Shown here: piece after piece, positions 17,141-27,244 of the stretch | Position numbering within the stretch: the stretch's first letter is position 1 | Layout: each line of letters begins with the position of its first letter | DNA from: an uncultured Acidimicrobiales bacterium | GTDB lineage: Bacteria > Actinomycetota > Acidimicrobiia > Acidimicrobiales > CADCSY01 | Assembly (NCBI GenBank): GCA_902805555.1 | Contig: CADCSY010000102.1 | Span: forward strand, 1-44,397 | Length of the DNA: 44,397 nucleotides | Reading direction: 5' to 3' | Translations under genes and position numbers: made by a program | Notes under the pieces: generated by a model | Databases searched by the model: none | What the model was told of the DNA's origin: nothing | What the model saw: only the letters and a program-made list of their open reading frames with translations

Positions 17141-17938
17141 TCAGCCGATCCGCGCCCCCTGGCCGCCGTCGACGAGGAGCAGGACCCCGGTGACGAAGGC
17201 AGCCTCGTCCGAGGCGAGGAACAGCGCGGCGTTGGCAACGTCCCACGCCGTCCCCTGCCGCTGCAGGGGCACGGCGGCGGCCCGCGCCGCGGCCACCGCC
17301 TCGCGGTCGGTGTCGAGGGCCCGGGCGGCTGCGTCCACGGCCATGGGCGTGTCGATGAAGCCGGGGAGGACGGCGTTCGCCCGGACCCCGTGCCTGGCGT
17401 TGGTGAGCGCCAGGTTCTGGGTGAGCGCGTTCACGCCCGCCTTGGAGAGCTTGTAGGCGGTGAGGTTGCCGGCGGCTGCGATGGAGGCGAGCGACGAGAC
17501 GTTCACGATCGCGCCTGCCGAGCTGGCCCGCAGGAGGGGCACGGCCTCGCGGCAGGTGCGCCACATGGCGCGCAGGTTGACGTCCATGATGCGGTCGTAG
17601 ACGTCGTCGTCCAGGTGGTGCGGGGGGCCGTCGCCGGCGCCGATGCCGACGTTGTTGTGGAGGATGTCGATCCCGCCGTGGGCCTCGACGGCGGCGGCGA
17701 CGATCCGGCTCGGGCCGTCGTCGCCCGCCACGTCGGCCACCACGGTGGCGACGGTGGCGCCCTCCTCCCGTGCGAGGGCAGCGGTCTCCTCCAGTGATGC
17801 GGCGTCCCGGTCCACCAGCAGCAGGCGGGCACCCTCCCGGGCGAAGGTGACGGCGGTGGCGCGGCCGTTGCCGGTGGTCTCGCCTGCGGTCTGTCCTGCA
17901 CCCACGACCACCGCCACGCGGTCTGCCAGTCGGTCCAT
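17141..17938 (-). CDS. Short-chain dehydrogenase/reductase
   Basis: 265-residue classical SDR, an NAD(P)-dependent alcohol/ketone oxidoreductase. The cofactor loop GAGQTAGETTGNG is longer than the usual TGxxxGIG. The structural motif is HNNVG, the catalytic residues are S149, Y162 and K166 (YKLSK), and VLPGFIDTPM is the substrate-loop region. ATG at 17938 has a GGGGGGAG ribosome site. A TAGGTT box (17967-17972, minus) could give it its own promoter. Lies 82 bases after the Gfo/Idh gene and 40 before lacZ. Likely oxidises an alcohol in the same catabolic run; substrate not evident. Confidence 0.9.
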   Translation of the reverse strand: MDRLADRVAVVVGAGQTAGETTGNGRATAVTFAREGARLLLVDRDAASLEETAALAREEGATVATVVADVAGDDGPSRIVAAAVEAHGGIDILHNNVGIGAGDGPPHHLDDDVYDRIMDVNLRAMWRTCREAVPLLRASSAGAIVNVSSLASIAAAGNLTAYKLSKAGVNALTQNLALTNARHGVRANAVLPGFIDTPMAVDAAARALDTDREAVAAARAAAVPLQRQGTAWDVANAALFLASDEAAFVTGVLLLVDGGQGARIG

Positions 17939-18020
17939 GCGGGCTCCCCCCGTGGTCAGGGTCGAGAACCTACCGCCGCCCGGCGCCGGCGCTCCGTCCT
18001 CGGAGGGCTCGAGTCGCGAA

Positions 18021-18986
18021 TCAGCCGCCGCCAGTGGCGAGCAGCTGCTGCTCGGCGTCGTGCAGCAGCCGCTGCAGGTGCAGGCCGCGGCGCACGTCGA
18101 GCGGGTGCCCGCCCCCGTCGGCCATGGTCTGCACGAGCTGGCGGCGCAGGGTGGCGAACGCGGACCCATCGACGGCCGCCGTGCAGTCGATCTCGAGCAC
18201 CCCGGCGGGCCCGTAGAGCTCGACGCCGGCGCGGGACGGGTCGATCGGGGTGGTGGCGCACAGCGCCACCGAGCTCGAGGTGCCGCCGCGGTGCTCGAGC
18301 ACGAGGTCGACCCAGCCATGACGGTCTCCGAAGGCGTGGATGGCGGTCACCTGCCCCATGGCGGCGTCGAGCAGGTCCACCACGTGGGGGCCGAGGTCGA
18401 GGAGCGGGCCCCGCTCGAGGCGCCACGGCGTGGCGAAGGGCCCGGCCAGGGCGCCGCCGCTGAGGAAGCGGCCGCTGCCGCCGCTGACCTCCGTCGTCGC
18501 CGCCGCGTCGAGGAACCGCCGGACGGCCGGCGCGTAGCGCCACGACAGGACCACGAGGGAGGCGACACCGGCCTCCTCGACCGCCGTCGCGACCTCCACC
18601 GCCCCGGCGACGTCCCCGGCGATCGGCTTCTCGAGGATCACCGCCAGCCCGGCTCGGGCCGCCCGTGCGGCGAGCGGTGCCTGGACGTCCGGCGGCACCG
18701 CGAAGGCGACGGCGTCGCAGCGCTCGAAGAGCTCGTCGAGGTCGACGATCGCGGGGACGTGGTGGCGGGAGGCCAGACGCTCGGCGGCCTCCGGTCGTCG
18801 CGCCCACACGCCTGCCAGCCTCGTCTCGGGTCCTGCTGCGAACGTCGGCGCGTGCACCATGGCGGCCCAGGGACCTGCCCCGACCACCCCGACCTCGATC
18901 GGCGCACCGGTCACAGCCTCCGGATCCCCGGGCACCTCGTCTGGTGCCGCATCACGGCTGGGACCAGCCGGTGGGTCCGCCGTCAC
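18021..18986 (-). CDS. Gfo/Idh/MocA family oxidoreductase
   Basis: 321-residue NAD(P)-dependent dehydrogenase of the glucose-fructose oxidoreductase/inositol dehydrogenase family. The Rossmann motif is VGVVGAGPWA and the family EKP motif is E119-K120-P121; LDLGPHVVDLLDAAMG matches the C-terminal GGG-H-DL-like signature. The GTG at 18986 forms a GTGA overlap with the preceding stop, with a GTGGAG ribosome site; a GTG at 18914 would begin closer to the Rossmann strand and remove 24 residues, and could be the true start. Probably oxidises a sugar or cyclitol ring alcohol; its neighbour lacZ makes a sugar role plausible. Confidence 0.87.
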   Translation of the reverse strand: MTADPPAGPSRDAAPDEVPGDPEAVTGAPIEVGVVGAGPWAAMVHAPTFAAGPETRLAGVWARRPEAAERLASRHHVPAIVDLDELFERCDAVAFAVPPDVQAPLAARAARAGLAVILEKPIAGDVAGAVEVATAVEEAGVASLVVLSWRYAPAVRRFLDAAATTEVSGGSGRFLSGGALAGPFATPWRLERGPLLDLGPHVVDLLDAAMGQVTAIHAFGDRHGWVDLVLEHRGGTSSSVALCATTPIDPSRAGVELYGPAGVLEIDCTAAVDGSAFATLRRQLVQTMADGGGHPLDVRRGLHLQRLLHDAEQQLLATGGG

Positions 18987-19732
18987 CCGCTCCACCCGGA
19001 GCCCGCGCCCCGGGTCATGGCGAAGGGTCCCGTCGGCCAGCGGAAGCAGTCCACCATCAGCTGGTCCACCTCGGCGTGGTCGGCGATGCCCTCGCGCACG
19101 ACCTGTGCCGCCTCGCGCACCATGGCGAAGTAGACGCGGTTGGCCACGTAGCCCCACGAGGTCGGTGCGTCCTGCACGACGACCGGGTTCTTGCCGGCGG
19201 CCCGGGCCAGCTCGACGACGGCCTCGGTGGTCGCATCCGACGTCGAGGGTGCACGCACGATCTCGGCCAGCCGCATCACCGGCGCCGGGGAGGCCCAGTG
19301 CCAGCCGATCACGCGGTCGGGGCGGTCGGTGGCGGCGGCCAGGGCTGAGATGGGGAAGCCGCTCGAGTTCGAGGCGAGGATCGTCCGCTGCGGGCAGTGG
19401 GCGTCGAGCTCCCGGAACACCGTGACCTTGAGGTCGAGGCGCTCGGGGACGGCCTCCACCACCACGTCGCTCTCGTGCAGGTGCTCCACGTCGCCGGTGA
19501 AGGTCAGCCGGGCGAGGGCGGCGTCCGCCTCCGCAGCGGTCAGCTTGCCCCGCTCGACCGCGCTGCGGACACCGAAGCGGCCGCCGTCGACACCCGCACG
19601 CCCGGCCTCGAGCGCGTCCGCGCTCACGTCGTAGCAGACGACCTCGGACCCGGCGATCGCCAGGACCTGGGCGATGCCCGCCCCCATGACACCGGCGCCC
19701 ATGACGCCGATCCTGCGCTGCTCCACCTTCAC
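18983..19732 (-). CDS. 3-hydroxyacyl-CoA dehydrogenase, short form
   Basis: 249 residues. NAD-binding GAGVMGAG near residue 11 and the catalytic dyad H145 (GWHWASPAP) and E157 (MRLAEIV) of the 3-hydroxyacyl-CoA dehydrogenase family, which oxidises (S)-3-hydroxyacyl-CoA to 3-ketoacyl-CoA. It ends at WPTGPFAMTRGAGSGWSG, so the last 35-40 residues of typical members (the GRKTGRGFYDY end) are missing. GTG at 19732 has GGGAGGG only two bases away; GTG at 19726 has the better spacing and may be the real start. It follows the CoA-transferase gene by 47 bases and overlaps the Gfo/Idh gene. Confidence 0.85.
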   Translation of the reverse strand: MKVEQRRIGVMGAGVMGAGIAQVLAIAGSEVVCYDVSADALEAGRAGVDGGRFGVRSAVERGKLTAAEADAALARLTFTGDVEHLHESDVVVEAVPERLDLKVTVFRELDAHCPQRTILASNSSGFPISALAAATDRPDRVIGWHWASPAPVMRLAEIVRAPSTSDATTEAVVELARAAGKNPVVVQDAPTSWGYVANRVYFAMVREAAQVVREGIADHAEVDQLMVDCFRWPTGPFAMTRGAGSGWSG

Positions 19733-19779
19733 TCCCTCCCGGGCGCGGCTGCGCCCCTCCCATCTCGAGACCGCCCCCG

Positions 19780-20994
19780 TCAGCGGTTGCCGGCCACGAC
19801 CCCCGACTCGTGCAGCTCGGCGATGCGCGCCGGATCGAGGCCGAACCGGCGGAGGATCTCGCCGGTGTGCTCACCGAGCTCGGGGGCCCGACCGCGCACC
19901 TGCACCTCCGAGCGGCCGAGGGTGAACGGGGCCGCCAGGGTCTCGAACGGACCCGCCTCGTGGTCCACCTCGGTGAACATCCCGATGGCCCGTGCCTGGG
20001 GGTCGTCGACCAGGTCCGGCAGCTCGGCCACCGGCGACCAGATCATCCCGGTCCGGTCCAGCAGCGGCGCCCAGTGCGCGAGCGGCGCCGAGGCGAAGAT
20101 GGCGTCCAGCTCGGAGATGATCTCCGCCCGGTTGCGGAACCTGCCGACAGGTGTGGCGAAGCGCTCGTCCTCGGCCAGGTCGGGACGGTCGACCGCCCGG
20201 CAGAACGGGGCCCACCGGCCCTGGTCCTGCGCCGACAGGTTCAACCAGGCCCCGTCGCCGCAGCGGTACTGCGTGTTGATGGGGCTGAAGGCGTCGTCCC
20301 GGGCCCGCTTCGTCGGCTGCGCCCGGTCGACGAGTGCCACCTGCACGTCGCAGCCGATGCTCCACGCCCCGTTGCGGAGCAGCGCCGTCTCCACGATCTG
20401 CCCCTCGCCCGTCCGGTCGCGCCAGCGCAGGGCGGCCAGGACGGCGACGAGCAGGCTGAGGCCGGTCGGGTGGTCGCCCTGGCCCGGGCGGAACGCCGGG
20501 GGAGGGGCTCCCGGCTCGCCGATGAGGCTCATGATGCCGGTCCTGCCGAAGAAGGCGGTGAGGTCGAACGCCCCCCGGTCGGCCTCCTCGCCCACGCTGC
20601 CGTACCCGGTCACGATGGCGACCACGAGCCGGGGGTGGTCGGCCAGCAGCTCCTCGGGCGCCAGCCCGTAGCGGGCGAGCCGGCCGGGGAGGAGGTTCGT
20701 CACGACCACGTCGACCGAGGCGGCGAGCTCCCGCACGAGGGCGGCGCCGCGGACGTCGCCGATGTCGACGGCGATCGACTGCTTGCCCCGGTTGTCGAGC
20801 TGGAACGGGTAGTCGTGGGCGGCCGCCCCCTCCGGGCTCGCCGGCTGCCGCAGCTTGCCCCTCATGCCGTCACCACCGAGCGGTTCGACCTTCACCACGT
20901 CGGCACCCATGTCGGCCATGAGCGCGGCACAGCTGGGCGCAGCCACCCAGCTGGCGATCTCGAGCACCTTGATGTCGTCGAGGGATCCGGGCAC
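19780..20994 (-). CDS. CaiB/BaiF (class III) CoA-transferase
   Basis: 404-residue family III CoA-transferase, moving CoA from an acyl-CoA donor to a carboxylic acid. The N-terminal IKVLEIASWVAAPSCA and MGADVVKVEPLGGD segments are diagnostic; the presumed catalytic Asp is D144 in GAFDLTAFF. GTG at 20994 is chosen because AAGGGAGG lies four bases upstream; the frame is open further to an ATG at 21048 without a comparable site. It follows the Baeyer-Villiger gene after 161 bases. In this context it would activate an acid produced by ring or chain oxidation for beta-oxidation. Confidence 0.92.
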   Translation of the reverse strand: MPGSLDDIKVLEIASWVAAPSCAALMADMGADVVKVEPLGGDGMRGKLRQPASPEGAAAHDYPFQLDNRGKQSIAVDIGDVRGAALVRELAASVDVVVTNLLPGRLARYGLAPEELLADHPRLVVAIVTGYGSVGEEADRGAFDLTAFFGRTGIMSLIGEPGAPPPAFRPGQGDHPTGLSLLVAVLAALRWRDRTGEGQIVETALLRNGAWSIGCDVQVALVDRAQPTKRARDDAFSPINTQYRCGDGAWLNLSAQDQGRWAPFCRAVDRPDLAEDERFATPVGRFRNRAEIISELDAIFASAPLAHWAPLLDRTGMIWSPVAELPDLVDDPQARAIGMFTEVDHEAGPFETLAAPFTLGRSEVQVRGRAPELGEHTGEILRRFGLDPARIAELHESGVVAGNR

Positions 20995-21064
20995 CCTGCC
21001 TCCCTTCGTCAGGTCGGGCTCGTCCGGCAGCCGGGCTGCCCGGGTCATGCTCGACCCGCTCCGG

Positions 21065-21080
21065 TCGGGTCCCGACCCGA
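21065..21080. promoter_or_regulatory. Palindrome between BVMO and CoA-transferase genes
   Basis: TCGGGTC-CC-GACCCGA, a perfect 7-bp-arm palindrome. It lies 76 bases past the BVMO stop and 71 before the CoA-transferase start. It could be a terminator stem or an operator; no U-tract. Confidence 0.3.
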
Positions 21081-21155
21081 GCCCCGGGGGCAGGCTGCCA
21101 CGCGCGGGCGGGGCCGCCGACCGGTCGCAGGACGAAGCGCGACCTGGTCGGCCCG

Positions 21156-22976
<1,821 letters not shown>

Positions 22977-23035
22977 CGGGTGCTCCAGTGGTTCGAGACG
23001 ACGGGCGGCCCGTCCCACGTCGGGCCTGCCCCAGT

Positions 23036-23048
23036 TGACCAAAGGTCA
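23036..23048. promoter_or_regulatory. Operator-like palindrome TGACC-AAA-GGTCA
   Basis: A perfect 5-bp-arm palindrome in the 191-base divergent region between the BVMO (minus) and rhodanese (plus) genes, 60 bases upstream of the BVMO start. It has the look of a homodimeric regulator site. No regulator gene is adjacent. Confidence 0.4.
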
Positions 23049-23167
23049 GGGGCCCGGGGCCAGTCGATGCGGACGCGCGCTCGACGCCGACCCGACCCCT
23101 CGACAGCCGGCGCGAGCGGCGGGATGATCGCGATCTCGTCGGTGTGCGGCACGAGGAGGAGACAGTG

Positions 23168-23548
23168 GTGAGATCAGCAGCCGAGCTCGTCGGAGAGGCG
23201 AAGGCGAAGGTGCAGGGCCTGTCGCCCGAGGAGGTGGCCTCCGAGCTGGAGCGTGGGGACGTGGTCCTCGTGGACCTGCGTGAGGGTCCCGAGCTCGAGG
23301 CGGACGGCCGCATCGCGGGCTCGGTCCACGTGCCACGCGGCATGCTCGAGTTCCGCGCCGATCCGACGAGCCCCTACCACGACGAGGCGCTCGACCCGAG
23401 CAGGCGGGTGATCCTCCACTGCGCGAGCGGCGGTCGCTCCGCCCTGGCCGCAGCCACCCTGCGTGACATGGGATATGAGGACGTCGCCCACCTGGACGGC
23501 GGCATCACGAGGTGGTCCGAGGAGGGTCGACCCGTCGAGCCGGTCTGA
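23168..23548 (+). CDS. Rhodanese-like domain protein
   Basis: 126-residue single rhodanese domain. Presumed sulfur-carrying cysteine C85 sits in the active loop HCASGGRSA; the AG-VHVPRGMLEF segment precedes it and the C-terminal YEDVAHLDGGITRW is typical. Cytoplasmic; it would transfer or carry persulfide sulfur. GTG at 23168 has GGAGGAG six bases upstream; the adjacent GTG at 23165 is equally possible, and an upstream GTG at 23144 is less likely. Divergent from the BVMO gene and converging on the CDF transporter gene 42 bases on. No link to sulfur genes in view. Confidence 0.9.
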   Translation: MRSAAELVGEAKAKVQGLSPEEVASELERGDVVLVDLREGPELEADGRIAGSVHVPRGMLEFRADPTSPYHDEALDPSRRVILHCASGGRSALAAATLRDMGYEDVAHLDGGITRWSEEGRPVEPV

Positions 23549-23590
23549 CGCCGTCGTGGCAGGCGCGCCGGTTGGGGCGGGTGCCGCCGG

Positions 23591-24724
23591 TCAGGACCGC
23601 CCGTCGGAGAAGTGGTGCGACGTCCGCTCGTGCGGGTCCCTGCCGTCGTGGTCGGACGGGCTCACGTGGATGGTGGCCTGGGTCAGCCGGCGGACGTCGT
23701 GGAGGAGGCGGTGGCGGGCCTCCTCGGCGATGTCGTGGGCGTCGCCGATGCTCAGGTCGCTCCTGGTCACGATGTCGGCCTCGGCGCGGAGCTCGTGGCC
23801 GATCCAGCGGACCCGCACGGCATCCACGGCCTCGACCCCCGGCACGGCTGCGACCACCTCCTCGATCTGGTCCACCAGCTCGGGGTCGACGCTGTCCATC
23901 AGCCGCCGGTAGATGTCCCTGGCGGCGCCGCGCAGGACGACGAGGATCGCCGCGGTGATGACCAGGCCGACGACCGGGTCCGCCAGCTCGAAGCCGGTGG
24001 CCGTGCCGATGGCCCCGCCGACCACGGCGAGGGAGGTGAAGCCGTCCGTCCTCGCGTGCAGGCCGTCCGCCACCAGTGCAGCGGACCCGATCCTGCGGCC
24101 GACGCGCATGCGGTACTCGGCCACGGCCTCGTTGCCGACGAAGCCGATCACGCCGGCGGCCGCCACCCAGCCGACGTCGGTGATCGGCCGCGGGTCCATG
24201 AGCCGGCGCACCGACTCGTAGCCCGCGACCGCTGCCGACAGGGCGATCATGGCCACGATGAAGATGCCGGCCAGGTCCTCGGCCCTGCCGTACCCGTAGG
24301 TGTAGCGCCGGGTCGGCAGGCGGCGACCGAGGAGGAAGGCGACCCCGAGGGGGACGGCGGTCAGCGCGTCCGAGAAGTTGTGGATCGTGTCCGCGAGCAG
24401 CGCCACCGACCCGCTGACCGCCACGATCACCACCTGGAACACGGCGGTGACGGCGAGCCCCAGGAGCGACACCTTCAGGGCCCGCATGCCCTCGCGGCTG
24501 GTCTCGAGGGCGGTGTCGATGGACGCCCCTGCGTCGTGGCTGTGCGGGCGGAACAGCGAGGTCAGCAGCCCCCGCAGCCCCCCGGGATGGCCGTGGTCGT
24601 GCGCGCCGTGGTCGTGGTCGTGGTCGTGGTCGGCCTCCCCGGACGCGGCGGCCGGAGCGGGGGGACCGTCGCCCCCGTCCCGGGCCGGTCCGGCCGGTGC
24701 ACCTCTGCGTCCGTGCGTGCTCAC
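23591..24724 (-). CDS. Cation diffusion facilitator, zinc type
   Basis: 377-residue inner-membrane metal/proton antiporter. Six membrane helices lie between about residues 85 and 285, followed by a cytoplasmic ferredoxin-like domain (about 290-360). Metal site A has H115-x3-D119 in helix 2 and H223-x3-D227 in helix 5; the HxxxD pair in both helices is the zinc-selective pattern. The N-terminal 60 residues include an Asp-His repeat (DHDHDHDH, then AHDHGH) likely to bind metal in the cytoplasm. GTG at 24724. No metal-responsive regulator is adjacent; lipase gene lies 37 bases upstream in the same direction. Confidence 0.93.
   Translation of the reverse strand: MSTHGRRGAPAGPARDGGDGPPAPAAASGEADHDHDHDHGAHDHGHPGGLRGLLTSLFRPHSHDAGASIDTALETSREGMRALKVSLLGLAVTAVFQVVIVAVSGSVALLADTIHNFSDALTAVPLGVAFLLGRRLPTRRYTYGYGRAEDLAGIFIVAMIALSAAVAGYESVRRLMDPRPITDVGWVAAAGVIGFVGNEAVAEYRMRVGRRIGSAALVADGLHARTDGFTSLAVVGGAIGTATGFELADPVVGLVITAAILVVLRGAARDIYRRLMDSVDPELVDQIEEVVAAVPGVEAVDAVRVRWIGHELRAEADIVTRSDLSIGDAHDIAEEARHRLLHDVRRLTQATIHVSPSDHDGRDPHERTSHHFSDGRS
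24608..24631 (+). repeat. GTGGTC hexamer repeated four times
   Basis: Four exact tandem copies of GTGGTC, read on the minus strand as Asp-His codons of the CDF metal-binding tail. Such a run can change length by slippage in whole Asp-His units without breaking the frame. Confidence 0.8.
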
Positions 24725-24761
24725 GCCGGACGTCGCTTCCCGGAGGACGTCGGTGGTCCGG

Positions 24762-25583
24762 CTACTGGCTGGCGTAGGCCAGCCCGTTGCCGGACCGGGT
24801 GATCACACTGGAGGTGTGCATGTAGTTGGTGGAGCCGGTGTGGGGGACGCAGCAGTACCGCACCTTGTTGGTCGACGGCAGTGTCATGTAGAGCCCGGAC
24901 GACGTGGGGACCACCCAGTCGCCGTCGGAGGCCACGGTGGTGAACTCGGTGCCGTTGCGGCCCTGCGGGTTCCCGTCCTGGTTCAGCCAGTTGAGGTCGG
25001 TCGAACCAGGCTTCAGGGAGGCGCACTGTCCCCAGAGGCAGGCGTTGGAGTACCAGGCCGCGCCGTTGTGCGGAGAGCCGAGGGTGATCACGTCCTCGAC
25101 GTCGATCGGTGCGGCGAAACCGCTCTCGGCCCTCTGCGTGCCCAACACCGCGCCCCGGGCGATGAGGCCGCCCATCGAGTAGCCCACGACGTCGACGGCG
25201 ATGCCCTTCGAGGTGTACTCCCTCCAGATGTAGGAGGACAGCGCCTTGGAGATCGCCTTCCACGAGCTGCTGTCGCCGAAGCTCCCGTAGGAGCGGAGGT
25301 TGACGTCGCAGTTGACGTCTCCGGAGTAGAAGCCGACCCGCACCATCGAGCCGGTGAAGCCCTGGCTCTGCAGCTGGCCGATCATCTTGTCGAAGTCGCC
25401 GCCGCAGTTCGTCGAGCTCGACGTCGGGTTGTAGCCGTGCACGAAGAGCACCGGCTTCGCCTTGTCGTTCGTCCGGGCGTCGACGGGGCTCGCGCCGAGG
25501 AGGCCGAACAGCAGCAGGGCGAGGAGGGCGGCCGTGCTGAGGCGGCGGGCGGTGGGCGCGACGCCCGGGCGGGTGGTGGACAT
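24762..25583 (-). CDS. Secreted triacylglycerol lipase-like hydrolase
   Basis: 273 residues with a cleavable signal peptide: basic start, hydrophobic core about residues 18-32, cleavage probably near VDA-RT (residue 36). The mature enzyme is an alpha/beta hydrolase of the actinobacterial LipA/class 2 lipase type: VLFVHGYNP oxyanion region, nucleophile S136 in GYSMGG, and likely catalytic His in VPHTGSTNYMH. Several Cys (NCGGD, DVNCDV, NACLWGQC, YCCV) suggest disulfides. It would hydrolyse extracellular esters. ATG at 25583; stands alone, 110 bases downstream of the acyl-CoA ligase stop. Pairs logically with the fatty-acid and ester metabolism around it. Confidence 0.9.
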   Translation of the reverse strand: MSTTRPGVAPTARRLSTAALLALLLFGLLGASPVDARTNDKAKPVLFVHGYNPTSSSTNCGGDFDKMIGQLQSQGFTGSMVRVGFYSGDVNCDVNLRSYGSFGDSSSWKAISKALSSYIWREYTSKGIAVDVVGYSMGGLIARGAVLGTQRAESGFAAPIDVEDVITLGSPHNGAAWYSNACLWGQCASLKPGSTDLNWLNQDGNPQGRNGTEFTTVASDGDWVVPTSSGLYMTLPSTNKVRYCCVPHTGSTNYMHTSSVITRSGNGLAYASQ

Positions 25584-25693
25584 GGGACTCCGATGGGCGA
25601 GGTGGGGGGAGAGGTCTTGCTGGCCGAAGTATGACGCGTGTCACCACGGGACGCACCTGCACGACCGCGCCGGCCTGGACCCCCCGCCCCCGC

Positions 25694-27229
25694 TCAGGAG
25701 GTCGGGGCGTAGCGCTCGCGCAGCTCGAACTTGAGGACCTTGCCGGCCGGGTTGCGGGGCAGCACGTCGGTGCACTCGAGGCGCGTCGGGAGCTTGAAGC
25801 GAGCCAGGGAGCGTCCGCCGAAGTCCCGCAGCTCGTCGAGGGTGAGGGTGTGGTCGGGCTTCACCACGGCCACCGCCACGACGGCCTCACCCCAGCGATC
25901 GTCGGGGAGGCCGATCACCGCGACCTCGCCGATGGCCGGGTGCTCGTAGAGCGCGCTCTCGACCTCGGCGGGATAGACGTTCTCACCCCCGCTGATGACC
26001 ATGTCCTTGACCCGGTCGGCGATGTAGAGGAAGCCGTCCTCGTCCAGGTAGCCGATGTCGCCGGTGTGGAACCAGCCTCGGTCGTCGATCGCGGCGGCCG
26101 TTGCGTCCGGACGGTTCCAGTAGCCCTTCATCACGTTCGGGCCGCGGACGCAGACCTCGCCGCGCTCGCCGGGCTCGGTCACGGCGCCGCCATCCTCGTC
26201 GACGATGCGCACGTCGGTGAACAGCGGTGTCTGCCCTGCGGAGCCGAGCTTCGTGAGGCCGAACTCGGGTGCCAGGAACGACACCGACGGGGCGGTCTCG
26301 GTGAGGCCGTAGCCCTGCTGGATGGGGATGCCCCGGGCGTCGTAGCGCCGCATGAGCGGCTCGGGCACCGGCGCGCCCCCGCAGATCAGCCCGCGCAGGC
26401 TCGCGAGGTCGCCGCCGTCGAAGCCCGGGTGCTGGCTCATGAACAGGAACATCGCCGGCACCCCGAACATCGTGGTGACGCCGTAGCGGGGGATGTCCTC
26501 GAGGCAGGCGCCCGGGTCGAAGGACCGGTGCAGCACCACCTCTGCGCCCTTCTGCCAGGCGATCAGCGTCGTGACGTTCAGCCCCCCGATGTGGAACAGC
26601 GGGGCGACGACGAGGGTGACGTCGTCCTCGAGGGTGTCGAACATGTGGAGCGCGTTGGTGTTGTTCCACCACAGGTTCCCGTGGGTGAGCATCGCCCCCT
26701 TCGGGCGCCCCGTCGTCCCCGACGTGTACATGATGAGGGCGACCTCCTCGGGGTCCACGTCCTCGGCCGCCTCGAGGGGCTCGGTGCCGGCGACGAGCGC
26801 CTCGTAGCCCTCCCAGCCCCCGCCCTCGTGGTCGACGCCGAGGTGCCGGCGCACGGGCAGCTGCGCCCGCACCGAGTCGATCAGCGCTGCGTGCGGCTCG
26901 TCGACGACCAGCGTGTGCACCCCGGCGTCGCCCACGATGAAGACGAGCTCAGGTCCCGTCAGCCGGAAGTTGAGCGGCACGAAGATGGCGCCGAGGCGGG
27001 ACGCGGCCAGCATCGTCTCGAGGAACGCAGGCTGGTTGAGGCCGAGGAAGCCGACCCTGTCGCCGTGGCACACCCCGCCGTCGCGCAGGACGGCGGCCAG
27101 GCGGTCGACCCGGTCGAGGACCTGCCCGTAGGTGAGCGTCGCCCCCTCGAAGGTGAGGGCGCGCCGGTTCGGCGAGCGCACGGCCCGTCGAGCGAACCAG
27201 CCGCCGAGGCTGACGTCCGGGGCCGTCAC
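25694..27229 (-). CDS. Acyl-CoA ligase (AMP-forming)
   Basis: 511-residue ANL-superfamily enzyme that activates a carboxylic acid with ATP and couples it to CoA. Motifs: YTSGTTGRPKG (K177), YGLTETAPSVS, the hinge GWFHTGDIGYLDEDGFLYI, DRVKDMVISGGENVYPAEVE, and catalytic K497 in NPAGKVLKF. All expected residues are present. GTG at 27229 lies 15 bases after the preceding stop, so it is the last gene of the carboxylase operon. Most similar in style to medium/long-chain or branched fatty-acyl-CoA synthetases; the exact acid is unknown, but it probably feeds the operon's acyl-CoA pathway. Confidence 0.93.
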   Translation of the reverse strand: MTAPDVSLGGWFARRAVRSPNRRALTFEGATLTYGQVLDRVDRLAAVLRDGGVCHGDRVGFLGLNQPAFLETMLAASRLGAIFVPLNFRLTGPELVFIVGDAGVHTLVVDEPHAALIDSVRAQLPVRRHLGVDHEGGGWEGYEALVAGTEPLEAAEDVDPEEVALIMYTSGTTGRPKGAMLTHGNLWWNNTNALHMFDTLEDDVTLVVAPLFHIGGLNVTTLIAWQKGAEVVLHRSFDPGACLEDIPRYGVTTMFGVPAMFLFMSQHPGFDGGDLASLRGLICGGAPVPEPLMRRYDARGIPIQQGYGLTETAPSVSFLAPEFGLTKLGSAGQTPLFTDVRIVDEDGGAVTEPGERGEVCVRGPNVMKGYWNRPDATAAAIDDRGWFHTGDIGYLDEDGFLYIADRVKDMVISGGENVYPAEVESALYEHPAIGEVAVIGLPDDRWGEAVVAVAVVKPDHTLTLDELRDFGGRSLARFKLPTRLECTDVLPRNPAGKVLKFELRERYAPTS

Positions 27230-27244
27230 CGCACGGCCTCCCCG

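Noticed and set aside
14239-17193. 984-codon open frame antisense to lacZ
   Set aside because: Only an antisense shadow; the minus frame has complete GH2 motifs and both catalytic glutamates.
22977-23042. Upstream TTG start for the BVMO at 23042
   Set aside because: It would overlap the TGACC-AAA-GGTCA palindrome and has no ribosome site; ATG at 22976 has GGAG at good spacing.
24608-24631. GTGGTC repeats as a regulatory or CRISPR-like array
   Set aside because: They are in-frame Asp-His codons of the CDF metal-binding tail, with no spacers.
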